DNA from: Ornithodoros turicata
Lineage: Eukaryota; Arthropoda; Arachnida; Ixodida; Argasidae
DNA: 64,000 bases
Assembly (NCBI RefSeq): GCF_037126465.1
Contig: NC_088203.1
Span: 89,466,668 to 89,530,667 of the forward strand
Direction of reading: 5' to 3'
The position numbers and the translations under genes are program-made. The notes beneath the pieces are model-generated. The model searched no databases, was not told the DNA's origin, and saw only the letters and a list, made by a program, of their open reading frames with translations. Shown here one piece after another: positions 10,350-22,330 of this stretch (position 1 is the stretch's first letter; each line of letters opens with the position of its first letter).

Positions 10350-11752
10350 GGCAACTATATACCTCAACGAGGAGGGTGCAACCGCGGAAAATATCGGGAA
10401 AGTATTCGCGTTACCATTTGGTCGAACATGTAGCGAAGCGTCATTACTTTTGAGTGGAGTTGCGGGAGCAGGTACAACGCTGTGTAGGTCTAATATACAC
10501 CGGCCTAGTGAATACTGACCTTAGGTTGTGCTAACCTAATATTACTTGCACAAGAAAATGAAAAGGAACTGTTGGATCAGGACTTTCAACTTACAAGGAC
10601 AAACCAAGGCTTCGCCAGTCTCATGCGTCGTTCCATGCGAGAGGAGCAGTTAAAGCAAAGCAGAAAGTGTAACTGGCGTACATACTGCGCGAGAAGAAAT
10701 CGGGATGACGATGTACAAGCTGTTTCTGAACCCTGGTCCAATGTACGCGAGTCAGTTCGAATATACTTCTGTTTTATTTTTGTTTTGTTTTTTCTGTTGT
10801 TCTGTTTACAAATTCTAGTGGTCATCTTAAACTCATTTCCTCGTCCACGTTCGCCTAAAGTGAAAGTGGTGAAAACAGTTATATAAATACTAACGCATTG
10901 CAAAGGTCGTGCTCCAGGGAAATGAAGAGAAGGAGAAAGAATGCAGGGAAAGAGAACCGAGGGCTGGTCCCAAGCGTTTCCACGTATGATAACACAAGAA
11001 CTCTCCGGAGAATCTGAGGAAGAACTTCAGGAGTAGAGGTAGGTAATTGTTTTGCTCGCAGCCGATACAGAGAGTGAAATCTTGACGTTTTCACAGGCTA
11101 AGTCCCTCAAGTAATCTCGAACACCTAATAAGTAATAAGAATAAGAACACCTCAAGTAATCTCGAGAATTCTGCCTTCCGCAAATGAGCAATGTCATCTC
11201 ATGTTATGTAGATGACCCGTGTTAGCAAAGAAAATGCTTTTCCATGGGTATATCGTTCCAACAGATGTAAAACTGTCCGAAGTAAGTAACCGTGTATTCA
11301 CACGAGCGCCTTTTCTGACTGCGCAGCGACTGAAGGAGGAGAAGGAGGTATCAGCATAATCACCCAATCATCCAACCATTCGGTCGCGGACGGGGCTTAT
11401 CGTACAGTAGAATCTAGGAAGTGCGCACGTTCTTATCTTATTTTTGGCGAGATATGAAAGAGCCTTGTGCAACATCACTGCGCTCGACAGCTCCGTCCGT
11501 CAGAAACGTCCGTCGTGACAAGCTCTTTTGTTTTTATCTAATACACCTGGTAGAGCAACACTAGATTTTGTGGAAACTTGCCGATGGCAATAATGAAATG
11601 TACCATGGAAGCATGCCATGTGAGAACAGATCGTTTTTGAAATGAAAAAGAGACACCTGGATGTCGAAGCAACGGTATGTATGTACACCAAAGAACTTTT
11701 TGGGTCCCCATATTCACGGCGTAGTCGTTGTATCAGTTAAGTCGTTGTATCA
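10350..11752. other. No gene recognised
   Basis: A short duplicated phrase, CCTCAAGTAATCTCGA, occurs at about 11105 and 11150. T-rich patch at 10770-10810. No reading frame resembles a known protein. Confidence 0.35.
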
Positions 11753-12910
11753 GTGCCCTTCCTAAAGGCCTGTGTAGCAATCGCCTGTTATGGGGCACGT
11801 TATGTACATAAGCCAAGCAGCCCATTAGAACAGTGCAGTTCAAGTACAGCATATGTTAGTACCACTCGTGTTAATATTGGAAATATAAGGGCGTATTGGA
11901 ATGACCGCTTGCGTATTGCCAAACAAATACGAGACACGGTAGGTGACCTTTTGTTAACAGAAATAATTCTATTCAGGATGAGGTTATCCGAAGCTTGGAT
12001 GCAAAAGAAAAAAGAAAAAAACATAAATGTTATCGATAGTTCTTGCAACGGACTATCTTGCTTCTTGATTGTTGCAACGGACGCGTCGGTTTCTGCGGAG
12101 CGCGCTGGAGCTGGCTTGTACTTCCCACAACTTGATTTCCAGTTTCCGGTTCGCCTCCCTGATTTTACCCCACCCTTTGACAGCGAGTTCTTAGCTATGG
12201 CCCTTGCCCTTAGGAGGGTTCCTCCCGCCTTCGAACAAGTTATCCTGCTGTCGGACTCCCTATCTGTCATTTCAGCCCTGGCGCCGCCCTCGGGCTTCCG
12301 GGCGTCCTCAGAGTCATTGGTATCCATCTTGGCTCGGCTTGCCCCACCTCATATTCGCAACGTCATAATCACGTGGATTCCTGGCCACTGCGGACTCACC
12401 CTTAACGAAACCGCTGACACCCTCGCTAAAATGTCCCTCTCCGGAGAGATTCTTCCTCTCCTCCCAGTACTTGCTCGCACTTCTGTTGCCAGGTACAGAC
12501 GGCTCACAAGTCTGTCTCGAGCTGCCCCCCCCCCCCCCCCACGCCCGCCATATGAACACCTCGTCTTTTCGTGGAACCCTAACCTCTGCAGCTCAAGGCA
12601 GACAGAAGTCTTGGTGACGAGAGCTCGATGCCTGGCGCTGCCGCTAAATTTTTACCTCCACCGTGCTGGACGGTCTTTGTCCCCTGCTTGCTCCCACTGT
12701 GGCCAGGATGAAACAACTGAACACTTCTTGCTAACCTGCTCTCAGCTCGGCCAATTACGCCGCACGTATATCTGGACACCCTTACGCTTGTTAGGAGCCC
12801 CACTCTCATTGGCGTCAGTGTTGTCCCTCGGAGCATCACACACTGCGCTCTGTCATAGGGCTGTGGTAGCGGGTCTTGCATCCTACATCGTGCTCTCCAA
12901 CCGCTTCTAG
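11753..12910 (+). pseudogene. LINE ORF2 C-terminal part with uninterrupted RNase H domain (5'-truncated)
   Basis: A 385-codon open frame. Its start is an artefact of truncation: the ATG at 11753 is merely the first in frame. The N-terminal 100 residues look like the linker after RT (VHKPSSPLEQC, AYWNDRLRIAKQ). RNase H follows with all four acidic positions visible: TDASVSAERAG (about 12080), DSEFLAMALAL (about 12180), LLSDSLSVISAL (about 12247) and GLTLNETADTLAK (about 12393). WIPGHCG precedes the last. The C-terminal region has HCGQDETTEHFLLTC (about 12695). A 16-base C run (12525-12540) codes for a proline stretch between the two. No frameshift is present from 11753 to the stop. RT and endonuclease are missing, so it is not autonomous. 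A separate copy and probably a different subfamily from 3200-4113. Confidence 0.85.
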
Positions 12911-13197
12911 GCACTTCCTTCCTACACTCATACACTTTCACGTACACACACATTCATACAGCCATCCTTTTGGCCCTGTATAGTCGCCATACGCATATTC
13001 CTACATACGTGCATATCCAGTTCCTGCATTAGTCATCACATGTCATATATGTCATAAGATACTTGGATCCGACTTGGCCTTAGTCCCCATCATTACAGCA
13101 CAGACATAAACAAACATCTCACGCCCCTTTTGTCCTGGCCAATCTCCCTTAGTGGCTCACGGCCATTATCTCATTGGTAGAAGAAGAAGAAGAAGTT
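12911..13197 (+). repeat. LINE 3' UTR with (GAA)n tail
   Basis: The 280-base UTR after the RNase H frame ends in (GAA)n at about 13179-13195 (TAGAAGAAGAAGAAGAAG), a simple-repeat terminus as expected for this type of LINE. Confidence 0.6.
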
Positions 13198-14189
13198 CTT
13201 ATCTAAGAACGACAAACCCCCAGTGTCGTGGAAAAACAAAGACGAGGCAACAGAGGCATGCACTGACTGAGGAACAATAACCTTATTGCCCAACAGACCG
13301 CTTATAAAACGAGATATAAAAACCGGATATCGCAAAACTGTTCAACGTTCGCACCCGGTTTTTTCATACGTTGCACACCTTGCCGCCCGCATTCATTTAA
13401 CCCGCTTTCTTTGTTTGCGAAATCTCTTGATAGAACCCCCCCCCCCCCAACTTTCCGTCCTCTATACAGAATTTTCTATCAAGAGGCTTTGTAAATAAAA
13501 AAGCGGGTAATCGTTGCACAAGCGCTCCATCAGTGGACTTTTAAACACAACAGAAAGAAAGTGGAACAGTTCCTAGCAAAAAAGAAAAGAAATCGATAAT
13601 AAAAGCACGGTATTGTTGTTGCCAGATAATTTGATAGGGCATTAGCCGCAGCAGTGAATGTGGGAGGTAGGGTGTTGAAGGTTCTAGGCTATGCAAAAAC
13701 CGGGTGCGTCTGATATCCGATCTAATCCCAGTGGAAGGTGTGGTTCTTGGTTTTGTTTTACAAGCAGTTTGCTGTGAGATAAGGTTACTATTTGTCAGTC
13801 AGTGCTCGTGTTGTCTCGTCTTTTGTGTTTCCCTGGCGCCGGGGGTTTATTGTGTCTAGAATGTTACACCGAACAGTTCTGTTTTTCACCCTCTTTGATA
13901 TTGTGACTAGTAATGTGGGCTTGTCCGTACAACTTTACCATTTCGTAATATCTTGGCCTTGGCCAAACTACCACAGGTTTCCAACGGCTTCGAATGCTCC
14001 TGTAGGACTTTTGCATACTGCCTCAAACCAATCTTGGGAAACGTTACTTAAAAAGTAACTGAGTTACTCTGCCCAAATAGTAAATAGTCCCAATACAGCT
14101 CCAAACAACTTAATTACTCTACAGTTACTTTCCAAAATGACAAAAACAAGAACTCCTGCTATTTTTTTTATTCTACATTCTTCACTAGT
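13198..14189. other. No gene recognised; repeat-like pieces
   Basis: A 12-base inverted pair (CTCTTGATAGAA near 13423, TTCTATCAAGAG near 13474) flanks a C run at 13435-13448. At 14030-14150 short GTAACT-type motifs (AAAAAGTAACTGAGTTACT) resemble an inverted scrap at 48545-48620, probably hAT MITE debris. Confidence 0.4.
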
Positions 14190-14790
14190 GCGATGTGAAC
14201 TACTCCGCATCACTTGTAACTCGCGACATGGGTGTTTTCGCAGACTGTAAGTTGAAATTTGTAGAACATGTTAACTATATTATTAGCACGTCCTACTCTG
14301 TGCTGGGATTTATTTCAAGGGTCACGCGTGGATTAAGCGATCCTCATTGTCTCATCAGATTATATCGATCGTTAGTCTTGCCAAAGCTAGTGTACTGCTC
14401 CATTGTATGGAACTGTATTGGAAATGTTTTGGCATCGACCATAGAAAATGTACAACGTCGATTTATCAGAATTTACTTTGATAGATACCTCGACAGATGA
14501 TATTTTTATGAGTATAACAGAATACTAAGTCATTGCAATTTTAGAAACGTTGGTTGCGAGACGCATAAGTCGAGACATTATATATTTGTGCAAATGCGTT
14601 CATGCCATTTTCGATAGCCAGTGTTTGATCGAATCAATTAGTTTTCATGCACCAATGAGAACTTTCCGCCAGTGTCGTGTTTCTAACGTTCCAAGATTTA
14701 GCACACTGAGTCCTCTGGCCCGTGTGCAGCGTCTTTATAATAATGAAATTTGTGACATTGACGTTTTTGATTGTACAATCTTTTACTAAT
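14190..14790 (+). pseudogene. LINE reverse transcriptase C-terminal fragment (Jockey/CR1-like)
   Basis: Two plus frames continue one another: 14195-14500 and 14550-14789. The first reads DMGVFADCKLKFVEHVNYI, LGFISRVTRGL and RSLVLPKLVYCSIVW, then NVQRRFIRIYF, the conserved thumb and post-RT region of Jockey/CR1-type LINEs. The second reads LVARRISRDIIYLCK and LARVQRLYNNEICDIDVFD, their usual C-terminus. The break near 14500 is a frameshift or small indel. No RNase H follows. The 3' UTR is short and AT-rich. A third LINE type in the window, 5'-truncated and inactive. Confidence 0.8.
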
Positions 14791-17700
14791 TCATGTTCCA
14801 CTGTTTTCTACTAACCATTGTACCATATTAGAAGGCCATCGCGCTGTTTATGGACAAGCTAATCAAAACTATATAAAACTATATAATAAAACTAAAACTA
14901 TATATTGCTTGCGTGGTATGTTGTGTCCGTAATTAACTTGAAAAATGCTCGTACAAATTGCTCATTTCGGTTTATACTGTATAGAGAGGAAAACGGGCGG
15001 CACGAAATACACAGAACACTCTTTCGTCTGGTATGCATCGTTAGCAGCTTCTGTCGATTCGCCAGAAATGTTTAAAAAGATTCTTGTACAGCTGCGTTTT
15101 CTCAATTTACGCTACTTCCCGAGCCCCACTTGCAAACAGCGAGAGGCTCTGGGCCTGTATCAATAAGTAAATATAGTACACATAACATGCCATCCGATGC
15201 TACACGCCGGGAAAACATCTTTTCAGTGAACATAAAGCTTCAACATCTTATGGAGAACATACAAAACTCGAAACTCATCCCCGTTAAACTGCTTAAGAAA
15301 TAAATAATTGAACATTATGCATTTCTTCGTCCCTCCCTCACAGGCATCCACAGAAGTATGGTGATCTAGTATGGTAAATGATCCTTTTAGTTCGCAATAA
15401 CGGAAGGCCACAGCACAATTAGTGATGCAGATTGCGGCTTAGGATGTCTTACAACTATTTCCGGTTTGTATGTCTATTTCGGTCGTTTAATTCAAGCATC
15501 ACAACAGATTTTTTGTTGTGTTCTGTACACCAGGGGGCGAAAGGTTAACAGCACTCGATGAGGAGGCACCGCCAATGTGTTTTGAACCCCCCCCCCCCAC
15601 ACACACACACACACTCCGAGATGATACCCGTCACGTCAGCTGACAATGCTTTAATTAATTAGTTTAATTAGTCGATTTAATCGTGGCTCTCGAACGTCCA
15701 TGTGTCCCTGCTACCAGTTACATAACCCAATAAAGGCACACTTCTCGACCTGGGTACGAAACGAATTGAAACAGCCACGTCATGGTTCTTTTTTTTTCTC
15801 TCTTTTTTTTCTATTCTATTCTGTTTGTTTCCTACTCTCGCTGTGTGCACATAGGCTCTGTGAATATCCTTAGCTCTAACGTAGAAGTGTAAGTATTTTG
15901 CGCCTGTTGGTATGCGTATCAAAGTATAAGATAACTTCTAACTATAGGCTATGCTTCTTCTTGGGAAATGGAAACAACATAATGTATGACCTACGTTTTT
16001 TCTCGTGAAGATGAGTCTCCACGGGCGTAACAGAATCGAATTGGCAGACGAGCGTCAGTAAACAACTCGAAGAACGCATCGAGAAGTTGACACTGCCTTA
16101 TTCCTCCGCTCAACGACGAACGGAGAGCTCTGCAATTGAAGGGACGCACTGAGTTGAAAATGCATCGAGGCACATAACGGGGTGTCAATATTGAAATACA
16201 GGCAATAGGAGCAAAGGAGAAAATATCCGTGCACTTCCACCCAACCACCTCCCGGGTAAAACGCGAGTCGGCACGTGTATAGGCTCAAGGAAGTAATATA
16301 TTTTCGAGCAGTATATCGCGGTTGCATAGTCGACATATGGCCCATAATTCTTTATTTTTGCGGAGAAAAAACGCATTTTACTACGTCTACAAAGAGAACC
16401 AAAATAAATCCGACTAGAGGACTTCGCGACATCCAGTTGTCGGTCTTGGCGGCTTCAAGGGAATCGGTGCTATGTCAGTCTTATTTTTTCAATTTGCAGC
16501 GGTGTCACTTTGGAATGGACCGTCTCCTTCAAGTGACAATTTTTCTCGTGACCGATGGTATGGTACTTTTCGGTTCTGGGGCTCGCTGCCCAACTTTTCG
16601 TGCCTCATTGCATGAAAACATTTAAACATTAGCATTAGGTCGTGCATGCACAAAAAAAAGTAAAAAGAAATGAAAATATACAAATTAAGGCAGAAAATTT
16701 GGAACTTTTTTCACCACTGCAGAGAACAAAAGCAACCTGTTGATCTCAGTTACACGTACATGTAGAAGATTCCGATCTCGCACGCATACTCGATTTCGTT
16801 GCGTTCAGGCATCCCTTTGCACCATCATCCTAAATATGACGGGGCTACGAGAAAATCACCGTTTCGAGCAGCGCTTTCCCCAAAAGGCTGACTTCTTGAT
16901 ATTTTGCGTGAACACGGTCTATCATCGTGCCTACATAGCATGAAGTAAAAACGATGCCTTGGAATAAGGAAATAACATTGAATTTTCGCGAGATAAAAAA
17001 AAAAAAAAAACATGACCAGCGGTCATTTGTTCGTGATTACTGGTTAGTGTAAGTACCAAACTTCGTAACTGCTCTGAATTGGGTATCGCCTTAGTGCCAC
17101 GAGTGATACAATACCTCAAGCAGCATGACCGGTTTCCTATCTGTATGGGGCAGAGGAACATTAGGGATGTTCATGAAAAGAAAGGGAATTCCCCGTTATT
17201 GTGCTTCCTTTTTGTGCTTTAAACAACCCTGCAGTTGCGAGTGAAACGGAATTGTTTGTCTCTCTTCTCTGTATCTTTGTATTTCCGTGCGCTGCTACAA
17301 CTTACCGAACCTCAAATTTTAGATAACAAAAATGTTCAGAGCAACTCATTGTACCCATTCTTACCAAATATAATAATGCGTATAAATGTACTTTTCTAGT
17401 TGAAAAATTTATATTTATAGTCAAAGAAATCTCGTCCGTCAACTACACACGCCGTTGAAGATAAGGAGACCCAATAGCGCGCCAGGAGAAATACTGCAGC
17501 GCCACCATGCGCCATATGGCAGGGGAGCGCCCTTACTCCCGAAGAGTCATGCGGCCAGTCCTAACAGCCAATACGGGAGCAGAGTGAGTATGATAGATTA
17601 CATTATCTGGGGCGGGAGCAAGCGTAACCTCTCTGTATCCAGGCATCCTATCTGCGGCGCAGTGATTTGGGGGCCGACGGACTAGATTTCTTTTCTTTTT

Positions 17701-17832
17701 AAGTTGAGCACGACTATAGGTACATAACGTACGGGGCAACGGTTCGTGTTGCATACGCATACAGGACACAGTTTTGTGCTTCCAATATGGCAGCGCGCTA
17801 AGCAGCAGCACCTGTTTTTTTGTGTGTGTGTG
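14791..17832. other. No gene recognised over about 3 kb
   Basis: AT-rich sequence with a CA microsatellite after a C run at 15587-15614 and an A run at 16997-17010. None of the open frames (all under 120 codons) shows a recognisable domain. Possibly old, unrecognised repeats. Confidence 0.35.
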
Positions 17833-17928
17833 TTAGCGCCGCGAAGCAACTGTGGCTATGAGCGACGTACAGACGTGGACAGATGGAGAGAGAACAACAG
17901 GAAGGAGTGGGGGACAGGGGGGTTAGTA
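17833..17928 (-). mobile_element. Tick-type SINE, 3' part
   Basis: On the minus strand this reads CCCCCTGTCCCCCACTCC, then CTGTCCACGTCTGTACGTCG, then GTTGCTTCGCGGCGCTAACA before a (CA)n run. The bases 17863-17928 match 20181-20240 of the fuller SINE copy with only a few differences. It carries the tail missing from that copy. The 5' tRNA-like part is absent here. Confidence 0.7.
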
Positions 17929-19562
17929 TGATGATGATGATTCGGGTTTTCCAGGCACACGAGCGACGGAGGTCATAATGCGCCAAGACAATGGTGAGGA
18001 AATTACTAGTTAAAAGTATAGCGATGCAGTCAAGCCAAAAGTGATGCAGTTAATGCATCAAAGGACATGAATAAAGCCATTAAACTCCAATGCGTTTAAA
18101 ACATGAATACCGTGGAAGAAGTTAAAAACCCGTTCAAACGGTAGAAGAGCGTCATCACCCAACAAAAGGGAGGGATGTAGAGGTGTATGATGCGTGTTTC
18201 TTGCCCGTCATTGCATTACTCAGGTAAGTGTATTTACAAAACTATTTTTCAGCGCTTTACTCCTATCCTATGAAGAATGTATTGTCTCCAATACTAAAAT
18301 ACCAAAGCTGTCTGCTCTATCGCTCCGTAAGGATAATTAACTAATAATTAATTAAAGTTTTTTTTTTTCAATTGCACTTCTGATACAGGGTGTGTTTGAG
18401 TAACCATGCAAGAAAACTAATAAAAAGCACTCTACGCAAAAATATACGATCAACTGTATCTATATATAGGGAACTTTTGCCACGTTCTAGAAGTAGAGCA
18501 AACAGGTTTTAGCTAACGGACATTTAATTTATTGAATTGAACTCTGAAATTTTTCAAGTGTAAGTAACATATTCTTGCCCGAATCAGGAAGCTAATTGCA
18601 GATCCACTCAAAACCACCACAAACTACGCTACCTAACTCAGTGGTAATAGCTGAGAAAGAACGTGAGAAAACAGTGTACTTTGAGAAGCGTACGAGTACG
18701 TACTTGCAGAGGCGTTATGCGTACAACACTGCTTCTTTCTGCTTCTGCTAGCAAGTCTGGAGGGCTCACGGCATCCATCGAGCCACAAATTTTATTGCGG
18801 CAAGCAAGCGGACGAAAATCCGGGGAATATTTGGATCGCCCCAGTAGGCGATAAAGTGTGCAGAGGAGCTTCCAGTAAAGTAATTTTATGTTTGGTACTT
18901 GGAATTACGTACAGAGGCAATGCCGACGTTTTTATAATCCTGCAAACTTCCGCCTAAGTTTCACTTCTTGAGCGTTTTATGCTACTTCGAGGCCGTCTCG
19001 TCGTCTAAATTCCACATCTCACGGTTAGTATGAGGCTCATAACGGTAAAAGAAGTTCTGCTACTATGCCATCAAGGGACAAATTTTGTGACGGGAAACTA
19101 TTTACTTAAAATTGAGTTATTTTTACTTCGTGCGAGGGACGACAAAACAGGTTACAAAAGGTAATAGTGAATGCAATGTACACTGTCTGTCTCTATGTGT
19201 GTGTAAGAGAGAGAAAGAGAGAGAAAGAGAGAGACCGAGAGAGAGAGAGAGTGAGTGGATGAGTGAGTGAGTGGTCGACGTGAAATAACTCGGGGGACCT
19301 AAGGCAGTTTGGGCTGTCGCGACTGGATTGCTTTGAATTTCTTCTTTCACGACGTATAAGCAAAGCCAACACGCGCCCTCTTTCTACATGTGACAATGTA
19401 ATGTGAAGCCCGGAAGACGAATTCAGGCGGTCATAAGTAAGTCTTAGGTAAAGGTTTGTAGCTCAAACTGCAGGGTTTGTCTAGCAAACATGACGAATTT
19501 CGATCGCATCATAAAAATAGAAGACTGCGTTTATCCCACCCAAAACTTTGCAGACTGCTAAC
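17929..19562. other. No gene recognised
   Basis: A lone end-like motif TACAGGGTGTG occurs at 18386 beside TAATTAACTAATAATTAATT, reminiscent of the TA-target MITEs, but no partner end was found. A GA-type microsatellite lies at 19201-19275. Confidence 0.4.
19205..19275. repeat. (GA)n/(GAGT)n microsatellite
   Basis: GAGAGAGAAAGAGAG followed by GTGAGTGA-type units. Confidence 0.85.
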
Positions 19563-19575
19563 CATTTGTCTGATG

Positions 19576-19687
19576 ATGAAAAGATGGCTAAGACGCAACC
19601 GAGCTGGTGAAATTGACGCATAATGTAAAAAACTGAGACTAGCCGCCTGAGCAAACAGCCTGCCTAGTCTCAGGGTTTTACATTTTG
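19576..19687 (+). mobile_element. Hairpin retroposon-like element, copy 2
   Basis: Flanked by an exact 13-bp direct repeat CATTTGTCTGATG (19563-19575 and 19688-19700). Head 19576-19618 contains GCAACCGAGCTGGTGAAATT, closely matching copy 1. The 24-base stem arm 19619-19642 (CATAATGTAAAAAACTGAGA...) pairs with 19664-19687 with three mismatches; loop 19643-19663. As in copy 1 the stem ends at the duplication. Stem bases differ from copy 1 (ATGT where copy 1 has ACTT) and the opposite arm differs to match. Confidence 0.8.
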
Positions 19688-20176
19688 CATTTGTCTGATG
19701 TTTTTCTTTTTCCTTTTTTTGTTTTTTTTTTTTTTTTTGCAAACGTTATGGACACCAAGAAAACTAAACAAACATAATTTCAACCAATGCATTCTCTACG
19801 GCTTATCTCACTCAAAAGACACTATTTTTTCGATTTGTATGCGATGTCACCGCACACAGGTGGTGCCAAAATACAGAAGTGGATTGAGTATAATGTCAGC
19901 GAGTCGCATTGTTGTAGGCAGCGCCACCTGCGTGAACGTGAAACCGGCACAAGAAAAAAATGGCGATGTTAGTGTGATATAGGCCATCGAAATGCATGGG
20001 GCGAGATATTAATCCATTTTTTATTTTTACTTTACAAGATCATAATGCTTTCAAAAAAAATTAAGCAAAATGTCAGAAAAAAATTGCTATAAGTCTGCAA
20101 AGTTTGCAACGGGATAGACGGAGACTTCCATTTTTACGATGCGATCGAAATGTTTTTTTCTTTTACTTCCGGTTTA

Positions 20177-20428
20177 GCGCCGTACAGACGTGGACAGAAG
20201 GAGAGAGGACAACAGGAACAAGTGAGGGACAGGGGGGGATAGTATGCGTCCTGGGCAGACTTCAGGGGGAACTGTGCCGACATTCATCTGGAAAATCTTC
20301 GGACAACCCAGGGAAAACCTCAGACGACACAGCCGCTGGTAGGATTGGAACCCACCACCTCCTAGTCTTTAGCACGACCTTGGCTACCTCCAACGAGCGC
20401 GACGCCTTAGCCAGCTGGGCCATGCGGG
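20177..20428 (-). mobile_element. tRNA-derived SINE of the tick type
   Basis: On the minus strand the 5' end reads TGGCCCAGCTGG (plus 20411-20422), which fits an RNA polymerase III A box. GGGTTCCAATCCT (plus 20341-20353) fits a B box, spaced as in tRNA-derived SINEs. The body then contains GGTTTTCCCTGGGTTGTCC and GGCACAGTTCCCCCTGAAG, phrases familiar from SINEs of ixodid ticks (the Ruka family is the published example; identity not tested). It ends near GTCCACGTCTGTACGGCG. SINEs are transcribed by Pol III and moved by LINE proteins. Confidence 0.8.
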
Positions 20429-20885
20429 ATCGAAATGTGTAATGTTTGCTAGACTGACACTGTAGAACCTCGGCACATTAGCCGAAAAAGCTGAAGGTGG
20501 ATAGCGGCTCACAATCTCGCGGATACAACAAGTGATAGAAATTAAGATGACGTTCCTACCTCTTTTGGACAAAACACGCTTACTTATTCAGCTTACACAT
20601 TCAAAAAGTTGCGACAGTGTTGACAGACGCAGGCGTGCGAAAGTGTGCCAGTATCAACTTGAAAAGAATCCGAAATTAGCGGAACCTCGCTTTCCGATCA
20701 AACTTAAAGGAGGCTCCCCCTTGTGGTATGTGAAATATGTAGATTTGCTTTCAGCGACTGAAAGCATATTAAGGACGACGGAATTCCAGATACACAATTA
20801 GGAGGGGTTCTGTGGCGGAATGTAGCGAATATAATTTAAACTCATTTTATATTACAGCAACATGTATAAAAGGAACACGCGTTAA
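20429..20885. other. No gene recognised
   Basis: Open frames here show no motif. Confidence 0.3.
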
Positions 20886-20893
20886 TCTCCTGC

Positions 20894-21591
20894 CAGACTT
20901 GTACGTATTTGGAGTATTGTATTTAAAATACTGTATTTTAAATAGAATTTGCGGTATTTTAGTACTCTACTCAATACTTTTTGTTTTGTGTATTTGTACT
21001 CTATTTAAAATACATTTTATGGTATTTTCTACTCAATACTCTAATTACATATTTTGGATCTCCCTCTCAGACTTTCTGTGTCTCGTCTTTCCATTATCCT
21101 GCTTGTTCAGTGGAAATTTCCTGAGTCCCTTGGACTTGACCCGGACATTGGCTCTTCTTGGAAGTCCCCATTTAGAGATCTTGCCCCGTGTGTACTAATC
21201 CTTGACCAGTCAGGGTTCTATTATGTGTGCGATTATGATGCCGAATTCTGACCTCGCCGAGCAGGGACATGCTAGAAGTTTGCTTTGTTCTGGGTCCCAT
21301 ATACTTAGTGGAGTTATGTGGTATCTCTTTGTCATCTTTTTGGGACTTGTGTTTAGATGACTCCTATCATACAACGGCAGTTAGCGTAGTGCGCGGGTTT
21401 AGGTGATTCATGTCACGTAGCGGCGACTTGCCGCATTGACCAGTGACCGGTGACTTTTGGCGTTCAAGGATAAATAGTATTTTAATTGTATTTCAAATAC
21501 TTTTTGAAGTATTTTGTACTCTATCTTAATTACATTCTAACGTTAGTATTTATCATCTTAAATAGATTTTTGAGTATCTTGTACATGTCTG
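20894..21591. mobile_element. hAT-type MITE with 8-bp target-site duplication
   Basis: Left end CAGACTTGTAC at 20894; right end reads CAGACATGTAC from the other strand, finishing at 21591. Flanking octamers are identical: TCTCCTGC at 20886-20893 and 21592-21599. Subterminal zones are rich in TATTTAAAATAC and AGTACTC motifs on both sides. No transposase frame. The remnant at 2095-2260 may be related. Confidence 0.85.
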
Positions 21592-21599
21592 TCTCCTGC

Positions 21600-22322
21600 C
21601 AACGAACACACGACTAACACACACGAACAAACTGTATTTGCATGTTTTACGTTGAATCAAAGGGAATGAGAAATGTAGTACTAAAACTGTTAGGAGCACC
21701 TAAGGTTTATTTGAATGACGACTTCCATGCAGTCTCGTGCACGAAAGTTCTCGTTCGCGGGCTTCCTGACAGTCTGCCTTTTTTTCCTCCATTTCGTGGA
21801 ATCAAAGGCACAAAGGAAAGATGCACAGGCCTAAAATGTATCCCACCTCGGCATTGTCAAGGACTGATATGACTGACGGAGGATGATATTGCTCTAGCTC
21901 ATTCTCCTGCTGGAGCCTTCTCGGTTGAAGCGGCTGAGCACCTCACTAGTAGGTTGAAAGAGAAGACATGGTTGCCGTACTACTTGCAATTGCAGAAATG
22001 GAAGCGCATCATATTTAAAAAAAAAACACACTCGAGCAAAACTGTCTCGATAAACACACAACGAGCGGCCGCCGCAAACGTAAATGGCTTCGAAAAAAAG
22101 AAAGAAAAAAGAGCAACCCCAATTTCGCTAATGGCAAGCGCAACTGGCAACGCTCGTTGCTTATCCTTCGCCCACGGCAGCGCAGTGAAATCACGTCTCG
22201 CAGATGACTGCCACAGATGGAAGAAACATACGATTTGCGTGACTTTACTGCCTATTTGTGAGATGATCCGTGCCAGAGATGGCGTAAGAAACAAGGAAAG
22301 CTGGGCGAGTTCAGTGAAGCTC
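21600..22322. other. No gene recognised
   Basis: Short frames only; an A run at 22017-22026. Confidence 0.3.
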
Positions 22323-22330
22323 ATAATAAC

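Noticed and set aside
13198..13290. Possible solo LTR (CAATAAGGTTATTG, minus strand)
   Set aside because: No paired ends, PBS or duplication could be identified.
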